DNA from: an uncultured Thermomicrobiaceae bacterium
GTDB taxonomy: Bacteria; Chloroflexota; Chloroflexia; Thermomicrobiales; Thermomicrobiaceae
Reading direction: 5' to 3'
DNA length: 44,116 bases
Assembly: GCA_938082375.1 (NCBI GenBank)
Contig: CALKCJ010000030.1
Coordinates: forward strand, 1-44,116
The notes beneath the pieces are model-generated. The model made no database searches. It saw nothing but the letters and a program-made list of their open reading frames with translations, and was not told where the DNA came from. The translations under genes were made by a program, and so were the position numbers. Positions 1 to 8,482 of the stretch are shown one piece after another. Every line of letters starts with the position of its first letter. The first letter of the stretch is position 1.

Positions 1-105
1 CTCCACCAGGAGATGTGCCTGAACCTGCACGACGAGCTGGTCGGCGTGCGAGGCGGGAAAGTCGAGGTCATCTGGCCGGTCGCTGGGCGTGGGAAGGTGA
101 AGTAG
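1..105 (+). CDS. 3' end of an unidentified gene
   Basis: Frame 1 is open from the window edge to a TAG at 103-105 and gives 34 residues ending in VAGRGKVK. Third codon positions are almost all G or C, as in the confirmed genes, so this is probably a real C-terminus rather than chance. The tail is moderately basic and has no domain I recognise. It is convergent with the methionyl-tRNA synthetase gene on the other strand, and the 137 bases between them hold no gene. Function cannot be stated from this fragment. Confidence 0.55.
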   Translation, partial: LHQEMCLNLHDELVGVRGGKVEVIWPVAGRGKVK

Positions 106-242
106 CGCATGATCTCCATGACCAGCAGGGAGCCGACTCCGCCGTTCGCTCAAGCCTGTCGGCTCACCGGTCTGGTCGCTGGGAAGGGCACGCCCCCTGG
201 CGATCGGTCTCCGCACCACTGCCAGGCGAGTGCTGGTACTGG

Positions 243-2000
243 CTACCTGCGCGCCTGCACGAGGAGCCGCTGGCGCTCCGCTTCGACCACCGACTCGTCG
301 AGCTTCTGGTAGAGCACGACCGGCTGGTTCAACGGTCGCCCCGGTTCCAGCTCACTCGGCCGCCAGCGGTCTTTGCCCTCTGCTGCCGCCGGCCGGTAGG
401 TCAGCACCTCGTGGCCACCGCTCGCGGTGCCCGGTTCGATGACCTGCCCGCCGAACAGCGGCGACTCGTAGCCGAGGAAGCGGTGTACCTGCTCGCTGCT
501 GAAGGGGAGTACCGGCGCCAGCAGGAGCTTGAGCGAGTCGATCGCCCGCAGCGCGACGAAGACAGTGGTCGCCGCCGCTTCCCGGTTCTCGCGGATCTGG
601 AACCAGGGCGCCTTCTCATCGAGGTAGCGGTTGACCTCCCGGGCCAGGGCCATCGCCTCGCGCTGGGCCGCTTTCAACTCCACGCGCGCGTACAGCTCGC
701 CGACTGCCTCGAATCCTCGGCCGATCCGGGCGAGCAGCTCATGGTCACGCTCCGAGAGCGGGCCTGGTGCCGGCACACGCCCCTCGAAGTTCCGGTAGGC
801 CAAGCTGACGACCCGGTTAACCAGGTTGCCCCAGGTGGCCAGCAGTTCGTTGTTGTTGCGATCGACGAATCCCTGCCAGGTGAACTCGCTGTCGCGCGTC
901 TCCGGCGCGATGCTGGTCAGGTAATCGCGCAGAGGGTCGGGCGCGTAGCGGTCGAGGAAGTCGGGCACCCAGACGGCCCAGTTGCGGCTGGTGCTGAACT
1001 GTTGCCCTTCCAGGTTAAGGAACTCGCTCGCCGGGATATCGTAGGGCAGGTTGAGCGATGGGTCGTAGCCCATCAGTTCGGCGGGCCAGATGAGCGCATG
1101 GAAGGGGATATTGTCCTTGCCGATGAAGTAGTAACCCCGCGCGGCCGGGTCGCGCCACCAGGCCTGCCAGGACTCGGGGTCGCCGTGGTGGCGCGCCCAC
1201 TCGATGCTGGCCGAGAGGTAACCGATGACCGCCTCGAACCAGACGTACATGACCTTGTGCTCGTAGCCCGCAACGGGGATCGGGATGCCCCAGTCGAGGT
1301 CGCGGGAGACCGGCCGCGGCTTTAGCCCCTCCTGGATGAAGTTGCGGACGAAATTGTGCACGTTGGGACGCCAGTGCGTCTGTCGCTCGATGTAGGCCAG
1401 GAGCTGGTCACTGAAGGCCGGCAGGTCGAAGAAGAAGTGCTCGGTCTCGCGCAGCACCGGCGGGCGGCCGCAGAGGCGGCAGCGGGGCTCGATTAGCTCG
1501 ATCGCGTCGAGCGTGCGCCCGCAGTTGTCGCACTGGTCTCCGCGGGCGCTCGGAAAGCCACAGTAGGGGCAGGTGCCCTCGACGTAGCGGTCGGGCAAGA
1601 AGCGGCGGTCGTACTCACAGTAGAACTGCGTCTGCATCCGGGTGAAGAGGTAACCTCGCTGGTTGAGCGTGCGGAAGATCTCTTGTGAGACAGCGAAGTG
1701 ATTCTCTGTATGAGTATGGGTGAAGAGGTCGAATGTGATCCCCAGCCGTCGGTAGGTCTCCAGGAAACGGTGGTGATAGCGCCGGAAGATCTCCTCCGGC
1801 GAGACCCCTTCGCGGTCGGCCGCCACGGTGATCGGTGTACCGTGGGCATCGCTGCCGCTGACCATCAGCACCTGGTTGCCGCGCAGGCGGTGGTAGCGGG
1901 CGAAGATATCAGCCGGGATATAGACTCCGGCCACGTGGCCCAGGTGGAGATCGCCGTTGGCGTACGGCCAGGCAACGAAGATGCCGATCCGTTCAGCCAT
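243..2000 (-). CDS. metG: methionyl-tRNA synthetase
   Basis: Charges tRNA-Met with methionine in the cytoplasm (class Ia aminoacyl-tRNA synthetase). The 585-residue product has the HIGH-type motif HLGH at residues 19-22. Its connective-peptide zinc site has cysteine pairs at 144/147 (CPYC), 157/160 (CDNC) and 174/177 (CRLC). The KMSKS loop is degenerate: QFSTS at 334-338, so the usual second lysine is Thr. Degenerate versions such as KFSSS are known in some bacterial MetRS, so this need not mean inactivity. A C-terminal EMAP/Trbp111 tRNA-binding domain is absent, and the protein ends after the anticodon-binding helical domain. Purine-rich GAGAGGA lies about 12 bases before the ATG. The gene lies 168 bases downstream of a phosphoribosyltransferase on the same strand. 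Confidence 0.95.
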   Translation of the reverse strand: MAERIGIFVAWPYANGDLHLGHVAGVYIPADIFARYHRLRGNQVLMVSGSDAHGTPITVAADREGVSPEEIFRRYHHRFLETYRRLGITFDLFTHTHTENHFAVSQEIFRTLNQRGYLFTRMQTQFYCEYDRRFLPDRYVEGTCPYCGFPSARGDQCDNCGRTLDAIELIEPRCRLCGRPPVLRETEHFFFDLPAFSDQLLAYIERQTHWRPNVHNFVRNFIQEGLKPRPVSRDLDWGIPIPVAGYEHKVMYVWFEAVIGYLSASIEWARHHGDPESWQAWWRDPAARGYYFIGKDNIPFHALIWPAELMGYDPSLNLPYDIPASEFLNLEGQQFSTSRNWAVWVPDFLDRYAPDPLRDYLTSIAPETRDSEFTWQGFVDRNNNELLATWGNLVNRVVSLAYRNFEGRVPAPGPLSERDHELLARIGRGFEAVGELYARVELKAAQREAMALAREVNRYLDEKAPWFQIRENREAAATTVFVALRAIDSLKLLLAPVLPFSSEQVHRFLGYESPLFGGQVIEPGTASGGHEVLTYRPAAAEGKDRWRPSELEPGRPLNQPVVLYQKLDESVVEAERQRLLVQARR

Positions 2001-2148
2001 AGTTGTGTGTCGTCCTCTCGTCGTCGGTTCAGCAAGCCGGCAGTCGCCACCCCCGGCTTTCTCTGATTAAAGCACGAAATCGCGCTCGAAGCGCTTCGTG
2101 GCGGGGTGCGTTTGGCCTGCTCTCGGCTCGCGTGCCCCGTTCCAGAAG

Positions 2149-2169
2149 GCCGGGTGGTCGTCACCCGGC
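2149..2169 (-). terminator. hairpin at the stop of the phosphoribosyltransferase gene
   Basis: On the minus strand GCCGGGT (2169-2163) pairs perfectly with ACCCGGC (2155-2149) around a 7-base loop. The stem begins at the stop codon of the phosphoribosyltransferase gene. No U-tract follows. It may be a U-less terminator or a 3' stabiliser separating this gene from metG. Confidence 0.4.
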
Positions 2170-2879
2170 TACGTTGTGGTCGTCTCCTCCGCTGGCGCCG
2201 AACCGGCGTGCTCCTCTGCGGCCTTGCGGAGCAGGTCGAGCACCTCGTCGTCGTCCACCTGGTGGAAGTCCTCGTACCAGGCGCCGACACCGTCGAGGTG
2301 CTCCGGCTCCAAGAGGACGGTGACGCGATCGACTTTCTCCGCCAGGAGGCGCACCGCCTGTGGGGGCGCCACCGGCAACGCCACGATGACCGAGGCCGGC
2401 TGCTGGTCTTTGACGGCGGCGATCGCGCCGAGCATTGTGAACCCGGTCGCGACGCCATCGTCGACCAGGATGACCGTCCGTCCGCTCAAGGGCGGCAGTG
2501 GACGGCCGCCGCGATAGAGCTGGCGACGCCGCGTCAGCTCTCGCAGGTTCTCCTTGATCGCTTGTTGCAGGTACTCCTCGGTTGCGACTCCGAGTTCGAT
2601 CTCTCGCTGGTTGACCGACACGAAGCCGTTCTCGGCCACCACGCCGATCGCATACTCCGGGTTGAACGGCGCGCCGATCTTGCGCGTCAAGATGACGTCG
2701 AGCGGCAGGTGAAGGGCGCGAGCGATCTCGTAACCGACCAGCACGCCGCCGCGCGGCAACGCTAGCACGATCCCATCTTGGATAACCAGACCCTTCAACC
2801 GCTCGGCGAGCAGCCGCCCAGCTTCGAACCGGTCTCGAAAACGTACCCCAGCCATCTCGTCGAAGCGTCCTCGCCACAT
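2169..2879 (-). CDS. phosphoribosyltransferase family protein
   Basis: A 236-residue type I phosphoribosyltransferase fold. The PRPP-binding loop VILVDDGVATG is at residues 136-146. Upstream are the segments LALPRGGVLVGYEIA (about 39-53) and DVILTRKIGAPFNPEYAIG (about 61-79), characteristic of the stand-alone PRTase-like proteins often annotated as predicted phosphoribosyltransferases. The substrate base is not identifiable. Two starts are possible. I chose the ATG at 2879 because GAGGTG sits 4 bases upstream; an in-frame ATG at 2855 lacks a well-spaced site. A longer reading frame extends upstream but is not conserved in character. The gene is divergent from RNase J. Confidence 0.85.
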   Translation of the reverse strand: MWRGRFDEMAGVRFRDRFEAGRLLAERLKGLVIQDGIVLALPRGGVLVGYEIARALHLPLDVILTRKIGAPFNPEYAIGVVAENGFVSVNQREIELGVATEEYLQQAIKENLRELTRRRQLYRGGRPLPPLSGRTVILVDDGVATGFTMLGAIAAVKDQQPASVIVALPVAPPQAVRLLAEKVDRVTVLLEPEHLDGVGAWYEDFHQVDDDEVLDLLRKAAEEHAGSAPAEETTTT

Positions 2880-2976
2880 GTGCCACCTCGTCGAGTTCCT
2901 GATACGGGCGGGCCACCAGAAGAGGTCCTGTGCGCGGCTTGCGCACGCTCGGCGTCGCCTGTGGAATGCCGACCGT

Positions 2977-2982
2977 ATTCTA
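2977..2982 (-). promoter_or_regulatory. possible -10 box for the phosphoribosyltransferase gene
   Basis: TAGAAT on the minus strand (5 of 6 to TATAAT), 98 bases before the chosen ATG, in the divergent gap with RNase J. I see no convincing -35 box 17 bases upstream. Confidence 0.35.
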
Positions 2983-3107
2983 CCCCAGCCCCGCCAGATC
3001 TCGCCTCCGCCGCGACGAGACGGGGAAGGGCCATCGGCTATGTATGATTGAGATGACTGCAAGGCGGCCTCGATGACGGGGGTCGCTATTCAAGGGAGTT
3101 ATCGTCT

Positions 3108-4772
3108 ATGGCACGACCGCGGCTGCGTGTCATTCCGCTCGGTGGCGTTGGCGAGATCGGAAAGAGCCTCACCGTCTACGAGTACCGGGGAGACCTCGTC
3201 ATCGTCGATGCCGGTGCCAAGTTTCCCGGAGAAGACTTGCGTGGCGTCGACCTGATCATCCCGGACGTAAGGTATGTCAAAGAGCGATTATCGAAACTGC
3301 GGGGAATCCTGCTCACGCATGGACATGAAGACCACATCGGGGGCATCCCGTTCCTGCTCTCCGAGCTCCGACCGATCGCCCCGATCCCGGTCTACGGGTC
3401 TGAGCTGGCCGTGGCGTACGCCCGGACGAAGGTCGAGGAGCTGGGCAACCCGAAGCTGGCCGACTTTCGGGTCGTCAAGCCGCGCACCCGGTACCGGCTG
3501 GGTCACAACTTCGAGGCCGAGTTCATCCCGGTGACGCACAGCATCCCCGGCAGCTACGCCGTCGCGCTCAGGACGCCGCTCGGCTGGGCCGTGCACACCG
3601 GGGACTATAAGTTCGACCCGACGCCACCACTCGGGCCGATGACTGACCAAGAGCGCCTTCGCACTATCGGCCGCGAAGGCGCCTTAGTGCTCCTGTCGGA
3701 TGCCGTACGGGTCGAGCGACCGGGTCATACGCCGTCCGAGGCGGTCGTCAGCGAGACGCTCGACCGGATCATCGGCTCGGCCCAGGGACGGGTGATCCTG
3801 ACCACCTTCGCCTCGAATATTACGCGGCTTGACCAGGCGATCCGCGCTGCTCACCGCCACGGGCGCAAGGTGGCGATTTCCGGCCGGAGCATGGAGCAGA
3901 GTACCCGGGTCGCCATGGAGCTGGGCTACCTTCGCCCGCCCGATGGGGTGGTCGTCCCGCTGGAGATCGTCACCGCGCTGCCGCGCACGCAGTCGATGAT
4001 CCTCACCACTGGTAGCCAGGGCGAGGCGACCGCCGCGTTGGCCCGTATCGCCAGCGGCGACCACCCACACATCAAGCTCGCCGAGGGCGACATGGTCATC
4101 TTCTCGGCTACCCCGATCCCGGGGAACGAGGAGACGGTCAGCCAGACGATCGACCAGCTCTTCCGGCAAGGCGTGCGCGTCATCTATCCCGAGATCGAGC
4201 CAACTGTCCATGTCTCCGGCCATGCCAGCCGCGACGAGCTGAAGCTGATGCTTCGGCTGGTGCACCCGCGCTTCTGCGTGCCGATCCACGGGGAGTACCG
4301 GCACCTGGCGCTCTACCGCGACCTGGCGGGGGAGCTCGGCTACTCGCCCGACCGCGTACTCATCCCCGAGCTCGGCAGCGTGCTGAGCTTTGGGCATGAC
4401 GACGCCCGCCGTGAGGGCACCGTCGACACCGGGCCGATCCTGGTCGACTTCGTCACCAGCCAACAAGCCATCCTCCGGCGCCGTGACGAGATCGCCACGA
4501 GCGGCGTGATCATCGCGACCTTCGTCATCGACCGCGAGACCGGTGGGCTGATCGCTGGGCCCGAGGTCAGCGCGCAGGGGCTCAACGGGCAGATCAGCGA
4601 TGAGGTGCTGGAGAAGGTGACGGACGAGTTCCGTCGCTTCCTGCAAAAGCACCAGAAGGGTGGCTTCAGCCACGGCTACCTGGTAAGCCGAACGAAGACC
4701 GTGCTTGGACGGCAGATCTACCGCCGGGCTAAGACTCGTCCGTTGATCCTGCCCATCATCAGCGAGCTGTAG
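3108..4772 (+). CDS. rnj: ribonuclease J
   Basis: Metallo-beta-lactamase/beta-CASP ribonuclease for mRNA decay and rRNA processing. Length is 554 residues, normal for the family. The zinc motif HGHEDH is at residues 71-76, followed by H144 (PVTHS), D198 (LLSD) and late histidines in SGHAS and PIHGEY; a C-terminal domain follows. The stretch after D198 reads AVR where many RNase J proteins have STN, while the metal aspartate itself is kept. AAGGGAG lies 8 bases before the ATG. It stands alone on the plus strand, divergent from the phosphoribosyltransferase gene. The call is firm; whether it is J1-like or J2-like cannot be told. Confidence 0.95.
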   Translation: MARPRLRVIPLGGVGEIGKSLTVYEYRGDLVIVDAGAKFPGEDLRGVDLIIPDVRYVKERLSKLRGILLTHGHEDHIGGIPFLLSELRPIAPIPVYGSELAVAYARTKVEELGNPKLADFRVVKPRTRYRLGHNFEAEFIPVTHSIPGSYAVALRTPLGWAVHTGDYKFDPTPPLGPMTDQERLRTIGREGALVLLSDAVRVERPGHTPSEAVVSETLDRIIGSAQGRVILTTFASNITRLDQAIRAAHRHGRKVAISGRSMEQSTRVAMELGYLRPPDGVVVPLEIVTALPRTQSMILTTGSQGEATAALARIASGDHPHIKLAEGDMVIFSATPIPGNEETVSQTIDQLFRQGVRVIYPEIEPTVHVSGHASRDELKLMLRLVHPRFCVPIHGEYRHLALYRDLAGELGYSPDRVLIPELGSVLSFGHDDARREGTVDTGPILVDFVTSQQAILRRRDEIATSGVIIATFVIDRETGGLIAGPEVSAQGLNGQISDEVLEKVTDEFRRFLQKHQKGGFSHGYLVSRTKTVLGRQIYRRAKTRPLILPIISEL

Positions 4773-4821
4773 GCGCCTTGACCACGCTGGCGCATCTTGT
4801 CGACGGCGAGCCGCGGTGCGC

Positions 4822-5172
4822 TCAGCGGGCGCGGGCGATCATGACGGCGGTTAGGACGAGGACGGCGACGACCAGCGCGGTCACCGCGGTCGCGTTGGCC
4901 CGGCCTAGCCGTGGGCGAAGCAGGATGGTCAGCCCGAGCGCCGCCAGGGCGAGCAGCCCGGCGAACGGGTGCCACCACGTCATGATGTTGGGGGCCCGTA
5001 CGAAGAGCGTCACGCCAATGAGTACCTGGGCCGCGAGCAAGGCATGCGGAATACCCGCCAGCCAGGCCGGTAGGCCTCCCTGCCGGCGTCGCAGGTAGGA
5101 ACCGGCCGCGACCAGAAGGTACAACAACGCCAGTGACTCTCCCAACATCCCATGGATCGCGCTCATCGACAT
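4822..5172 (-). CDS. small four-TM membrane protein
   Basis: A 116-residue hydrophobic protein with about four membrane helices (roughly residues 8-25, 40-58, 66-86 and 95-113). Histidines H7, H43 and H68 lie at helix edges, and the pattern of helices with single histidines loosely recalls small heme-binding membrane proteins. I cannot assign a family. Third positions are G/C-rich, supporting coding. It is convergent with RNase J, with 49 bases between stops. The start at 5172 is the first of several ATGs, and one a few codons later is also possible. Confidence 0.65.
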   Translation of the reverse strand: MSMSAIHGMLGESLALLYLLVAAGSYLRRRQGGLPAWLAGIPHALLAAQVLIGVTLFVRAPNIMTWWHPFAGLLALAALGLTILLRPRLGRANATAVTALVVAVLVLTAVMIARAR

Positions 5173-5497
5173 CCCTTCCCTAATAGACCCTCACCGCGGG
5201 CGGCTTTGCCCGTCCGAGTATAGCCGAGGCAGAGGCTACACGATCATTGTTTGGAGGGCGTCCTGCCCGCGGCTTGGACGGAAGGGATGCTGTCCGTGAC
5301 AAGGAGAGCGAGCCGGGGTGATGGTAGAAGCCAGCGTAGCGAAGAGTCGGGCTCCTCAGCCCTCCGCTGTTATCCCCACCTCAGCAGGGCATGCCAGATC
5401 CGGCGTCGGCACACGGCAGAAGCGCGGCGGTGGATTCTACCCTGTGGTCAGGGTCTGCCTGACGCACTTTGCTGGCATAGCTCCCCGCCAGCGCTCC
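5173..5497. other. intergenic region, no gene seen
   Basis: 325 bases between two minus-strand membrane-protein genes. Short open frames here lack the third-position G/C bias and resemble no family. Two weak hairpins are visible (CGGGC/GCCCG near 5199-5214 and GGGCT/AGCCC near 5350). It probably carries the promoter of the 4822-5172 gene, but I could not fix one. Confidence 0.5.
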
Positions 5498-6103
5498 CTA
5501 CTGTGACGGCAGCGGAGGGGAGCTGGCCGCCAGGAGACGGCCGAAGATTGCCAGGCCGGCGGTGAGCAGGAAGCAGACCGGGTAGGCGAGCGCATACACC
5601 CGGCGCGGGTGCAGGGCGGGCGCGCCCCCTGTCCCCAGGTCGCGCAGCAGGTGAGACGCAAGGCCCAGGAACAGTCCCAGCCCCAGCCCACGCCAGGGCC
5701 GCAGCCCGGCTAGCCCGAGCGAGGCGAACAGGATGAACAGGAACGAGTGCGTAGGAGGCCGTGCGGGCATCGTCATGCAGCGCTCCAGTCGTATTGACTG
5801 TGCTGCCACGATGTGGTCGAGGTCGAGGGCCAAGCTCCCGGCCAGTCCGGCCAGGACAAACCAGCGAGGGTCGGGCACGAGCGGCACTGCCGGCAGCGTG
5901 ACGGCGAGGGCCGCGCTGCCGTGGCTGAGTCCATCGAACAGTGCGCGTCGGGGAGAGCCGTTTCCGGCTCGCGTCCAGGCGCGGTGGCAGAGCAGGTGCA
6001 CGGCTCCGGCGAGGCCAGCGGCGAGAACATACGCCGCCGGGCGTGCGGCCGGTAGTGTGGTGACCCTGGTGTGGTGACGTCCTGACCGCGCAGAGAGCCC
6101 CAT
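5498..6103 (-). CDS. YdjM-like membrane-bound metal-dependent hydrolase family (DUF457)
   Basis: A 201-residue integral membrane protein. The family pattern of acidic and histidine residues at helix ends is visible: LSHGSAAL (H61), ALDLDHIV (D94, D96, H97), PPTHSFLF (H119) and GLASHLLRDLGTGG (H151, D155). These resemble the conserved sites of the YdjM/DUF457 family, annotated as inner-membrane metal-dependent hydrolases; the substrate is unknown. The open frame extends upstream to 6913, but that part is antisense to the amidohydrolase gene. I chose the ATG at 6103 because GAGGGGG lies 6 bases before it. Confidence 0.75.
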   Translation of the reverse strand: MGLSARSGRHHTRVTTLPAARPAAYVLAAGLAGAVHLLCHRAWTRAGNGSPRRALFDGLSHGSAALAVTLPAVPLVPDPRWFVLAGLAGSLALDLDHIVAAQSIRLERCMTMPARPPTHSFLFILFASLGLAGLRPWRGLGLGLFLGLASHLLRDLGTGGAPALHPRRVYALAYPVCFLLTAGLAIFGRLLAASSPPLPSQ

Positions 6104-6275
6104 TACCGTCCCCCTCGAACGATACCGGCTGCGCCGGCGTCTTGCTAAGGATACGCAGGCGACGCTCTCGTGTCTGCTGTCTCGCGAACCAGGCCTTCTC
6201 TTCCTACAAGCGAGGTCGTACTGTCTCCAGAAGGAGAGCGTTGCCCAGAATGCATGGGCATGAAGGAGGACAGGT

Positions 6276-7487
6276 ATGGTGCATCGCGTGGTGCTACTCT
6301 GTGGACGCGTGCTCACGATGACCGGATGGGAGCCCCAGGGCCAGCAGATCGTCGAGATCGTTGAGGGGCGGATCGAGGTTGTACGCCCGCTGCGCGAGGT
6401 CGCGCCCGAGCGCCTGCCCACGATGCTCGACCTCTCGCGCTTTACAGTGCTGCCGGGTCTCATCGACGCGCACAGCCACCTGGAGCTGGACGTGATGGCA
6501 GGAAACGAGGCCCTCCAGGTACAGGCATCAGATGCCGCTCTGGCGCTGCGTGCCGCCGCACACGCCGCCGTGAACCTGCGCCACGGCGTGACCACCATGC
6601 GGCTGGTAGGGGAAAAGAACTTCATCGACGTGCCACTGCGCCAGATGATCGACGCCGGCCACCTGCCTGGCCCACGCCTAGTGACAGCCACGCGCGGCTT
6701 ACGCCCAAGCAACGGCCACAGCGTGACCGCTGTGACGGTGGACGGGGTCGAGGCCGTCGTCCGCGCCGTGCGGGAGAACCTGTTTCGCGGGGCCGACTTG
6801 GTCAAACTCTTTGTCACCGGTGGAGTGGCGACGCCAACGACCGATCCGGTGACCCCTTGCTTCAGCCGGGAGGAGATCGCGGCGGCCGTTGCGGTCGCCC
6901 ACCAGGCGGGCAAACCGGTCTGTGCGCACGCCTACGGCGGGGCGGGGGTCGACTTCTGCCTCGAAGCTGGTGTCGACCACATCGAGCACGGCACCTATAT
7001 GCGCCCGGACCAGTTCGACCGCCTGGCCGAACTGGGATGCTGGCTGGTGGGCACGCTCGGTGTCTTCCTGACCGAGCCGGGCCCTGCCGAGAACCCGAGT
7101 TGGCCGGAGCCAGTTCGCCAGAAGTTCCTTCGCGCCCGCGAGGCGACGCCGCGCGTCATTGCCGAAGCGAAGCGCGCTGGTGTCAAGCTGGCGCTGGGCA
7201 CCGACGCCATCCATGGGAGAGTGGCAGAAGAGGCGATCTACGCCGCGGCTGCCGGGCTGACGAATCGCGAGGCGCTGGCCGCGATCACTTGCAACGCCGC
7301 CGAGCTCTGTGGGCTCACCGGACGTGTCGGCGTGATCGCCCCTGGGGCCTGGGCGGATCTGATCGCGGTCGAGGGAGACCCACTGCAGGATCTCCGCGTC
7401 CTCCGCTCGCCGGCCCTGGTGATGAAGGGCGGCGAGGTTGTCCAGGCAACTGCGCCGCTGGCACCGGTAGCCGCCTCTAGGGGATAG
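6276..7487 (+). CDS. amidohydrolase, imidazolonepropionase/Xaa-Pro dipeptidase-like
   Basis: A 403-residue amidohydrolase-superfamily enzyme with a complete binuclear metal centre: HSH at 66-68, the candidate carboxylated lysine K177 (DLVKLFVTGG), H218 (CAHAYG), H238 (HIEHG) and D310 (LGTDA). The order and spacing fit the subgroup that includes bacterial prolidases and N-acyl dipeptide hydrolases as well as imidazolonepropionase-like enzymes. A C-terminal return of the small beta domain (GRVGVIAPGAWADLI) completes the fold. It likely hydrolyses a C-N bond of a small peptide or amide in the cytoplasm; the exact substrate cannot be read. GGAGGA lies 5 bases before the ATG. An extended -10-like TGCTAAGGA is seen about 130 bases upstream. 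Confidence 0.88.
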   Translation: MVHRVVLLCGRVLTMTGWEPQGQQIVEIVEGRIEVVRPLREVAPERLPTMLDLSRFTVLPGLIDAHSHLELDVMAGNEALQVQASDAALALRAAAHAAVNLRHGVTTMRLVGEKNFIDVPLRQMIDAGHLPGPRLVTATRGLRPSNGHSVTAVTVDGVEAVVRAVRENLFRGADLVKLFVTGGVATPTTDPVTPCFSREEIAAAVAVAHQAGKPVCAHAYGGAGVDFCLEAGVDHIEHGTYMRPDQFDRLAELGCWLVGTLGVFLTEPGPAENPSWPEPVRQKFLRAREATPRVIAEAKRAGVKLALGTDAIHGRVAEEAIYAAAAGLTNREALAAITCNAAELCGLTGRVGVIAPGAWADLIAVEGDPLQDLRVLRSPALVMKGGEVVQATAPLAPVAASRG

Positions 7488-7650
7488 CCGGCCGTGCCGC
7501 GATCCTGGCAGGAGGCTGGCGTCAGCGCGCCTTGCTGGCAGTCGCGCACCGGCAGGTGCGCGGTCGCCTGTGACGTCGCCAGAGATCGGGTTGTGCTAGG
7601 GTACTGGTAAGCGTGGTGGCTCGCGAGAAGGTCGCGGAGGTGTTGACGAT

Positions 7651-8355
7651 GTGAGCGAGAGGCAACGACAGGCGGTGGGGAGAGCCGTCGTCCTGCTCTC
7701 GGGCGGACTGGACAGCACCACGGCCGCCTACCTCGCCCGCGCCCAGGGATACGCGCTCTATGCCCTCTCGTTCGACTATGGGCAGCGCCACCGGCGCGAG
7801 CTGGAGTCGGCGGCGGCCGTCGCTCGCGCGGTCGGTGCCGTCGAGCACCGGGTTGTCACCATTGACCTAGCCCAGTGGGGCGGCTCATCGCTGACGGGCG
7901 CCGGGCCCATTCCCACTGAGCCGACGGTGGGCATCCCGTCGACCTGGGTGCCGGCCCGCAACCTGATCTTCCTTGCCGTGGCTTCCGGTTACGCTGAAGT
8001 GATCGGAGCGAGCGCGATCGTCATCGGCGTCAGCCAGGTCGACTACTCGGGCTACCCCGACTGCCGCGGCGAGTTCCTCGAGGCCTACCAGCGCGCCGCC
8101 GACCTGGCCAGCAAGCAGTTTGTCGAGCAGGGCAAGCGGATCCCGGTGCTGGCGCCGTTCCTCCACTTGCCGAAAGCGGGGATCATCCGGCTGGGACTGG
8201 CGCTTGGCGTGGACTACAGCCTCACCTGGTCGTGCTACCAGGGCGGCGCGCAGCCGTGCGGCGGCTGCGACTCCTGCCGGCTACGGGCGAAAGCGTTCGC
8301 CGAGGCGGGAGTGCCCGACCCGCTTCTCTCGCCTGAGCGCTCAGGCACGGGCTGA
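7651..8355 (+). CDS. queC: 7-cyano-7-deazaguanine synthase
   Basis: Converts 7-carboxy-7-deazaguanine to preQ0 with ATP and ammonia, a step towards queuosine. The 234-residue product has the PP-loop SGGLDS at 17-22 and the zinc-binding cysteines C195, C203, C206 and C209 (CGGCDSC). The start is GTG at 7651 with GGAGGTG 8 bases upstream; the overlapping ATG leads straight into a stop. No other queuosine or archaeosine gene (queD, queE, queF, tgt) is in the window, so the rest of the pathway must lie elsewhere. A weak extended -10 (TGCTAGGGT) ends near 7602. A 13-bp hairpin follows the stop immediately. Confidence 0.95.
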   Translation: MSERQRQAVGRAVVLLSGGLDSTTAAYLARAQGYALYALSFDYGQRHRRELESAAAVARAVGAVEHRVVTIDLAQWGGSSLTGAGPIPTEPTVGIPSTWVPARNLIFLAVASGYAEVIGASAIVIGVSQVDYSGYPDCRGEFLEAYQRAADLASKQFVEQGKRIPVLAPFLHLPKAGIIRLGLALGVDYSLTWSCYQGGAQPCGGCDSCRLRAKAFAEAGVPDPLLSPERSGTG

Positions 8356-8356
8356 G

Positions 8357-8385
8357 ACATCGCTCGAGCAGCGCTCGGGCGATGT
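8357..8385 (+). terminator. 13-bp hairpin after queC
   Basis: Arms 8357-8369 and 8373-8385 pair over 13 positions (12 Watson-Crick, one U-G) around the 3-base loop AGC. It starts one base after the queC stop. No U-tract follows; a smaller hairpin (CTCAC/GTGAG) comes next. Most likely a U-less intrinsic terminator or 3' end stabiliser. Confidence 0.6.
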
Positions 8386-8403
8386 AGCTCACGCCGTGAG
8401 ACG

Positions 8404-8412
8404 TGGTACAAC
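8404..8412 (+). promoter_or_regulatory. possible extended -10 box before ychF
   Basis: TGGTACAAC fits an extended -10 element (TG, one base, TACAAC) just after the queC hairpin and about 70 bases before the ychF ATG. No good -35 is visible. Confidence 0.3.
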
Positions 8413-8482
8413 AGGGCTCGGCCGCTCCCAGCCTGCGGGCCGGGAGCCAGGCCGGGAGAGATTGACCGTCCCTGGAGGCACG

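Noticed and set aside
15-1325. Long plus-strand open frame (436 codons) across metG
   Set aside because: Antisense shadow of metG, whose product has clear HIGH-type and zinc motifs; the plus-strand product has no recognisable family.
2087-2098. CGAAGCGCTTCG palindrome before metG
   Set aside because: Only 12 bases, in a GC-rich gap, with no second copy or clear link to a promoter.
5498-6913. 471-codon version of the YdjM-like frame
   Set aside because: Its first 270 residues are antisense to the amidohydrolase gene; the ATG at 6103 with a good binding site starts the hydrophobic family domain.
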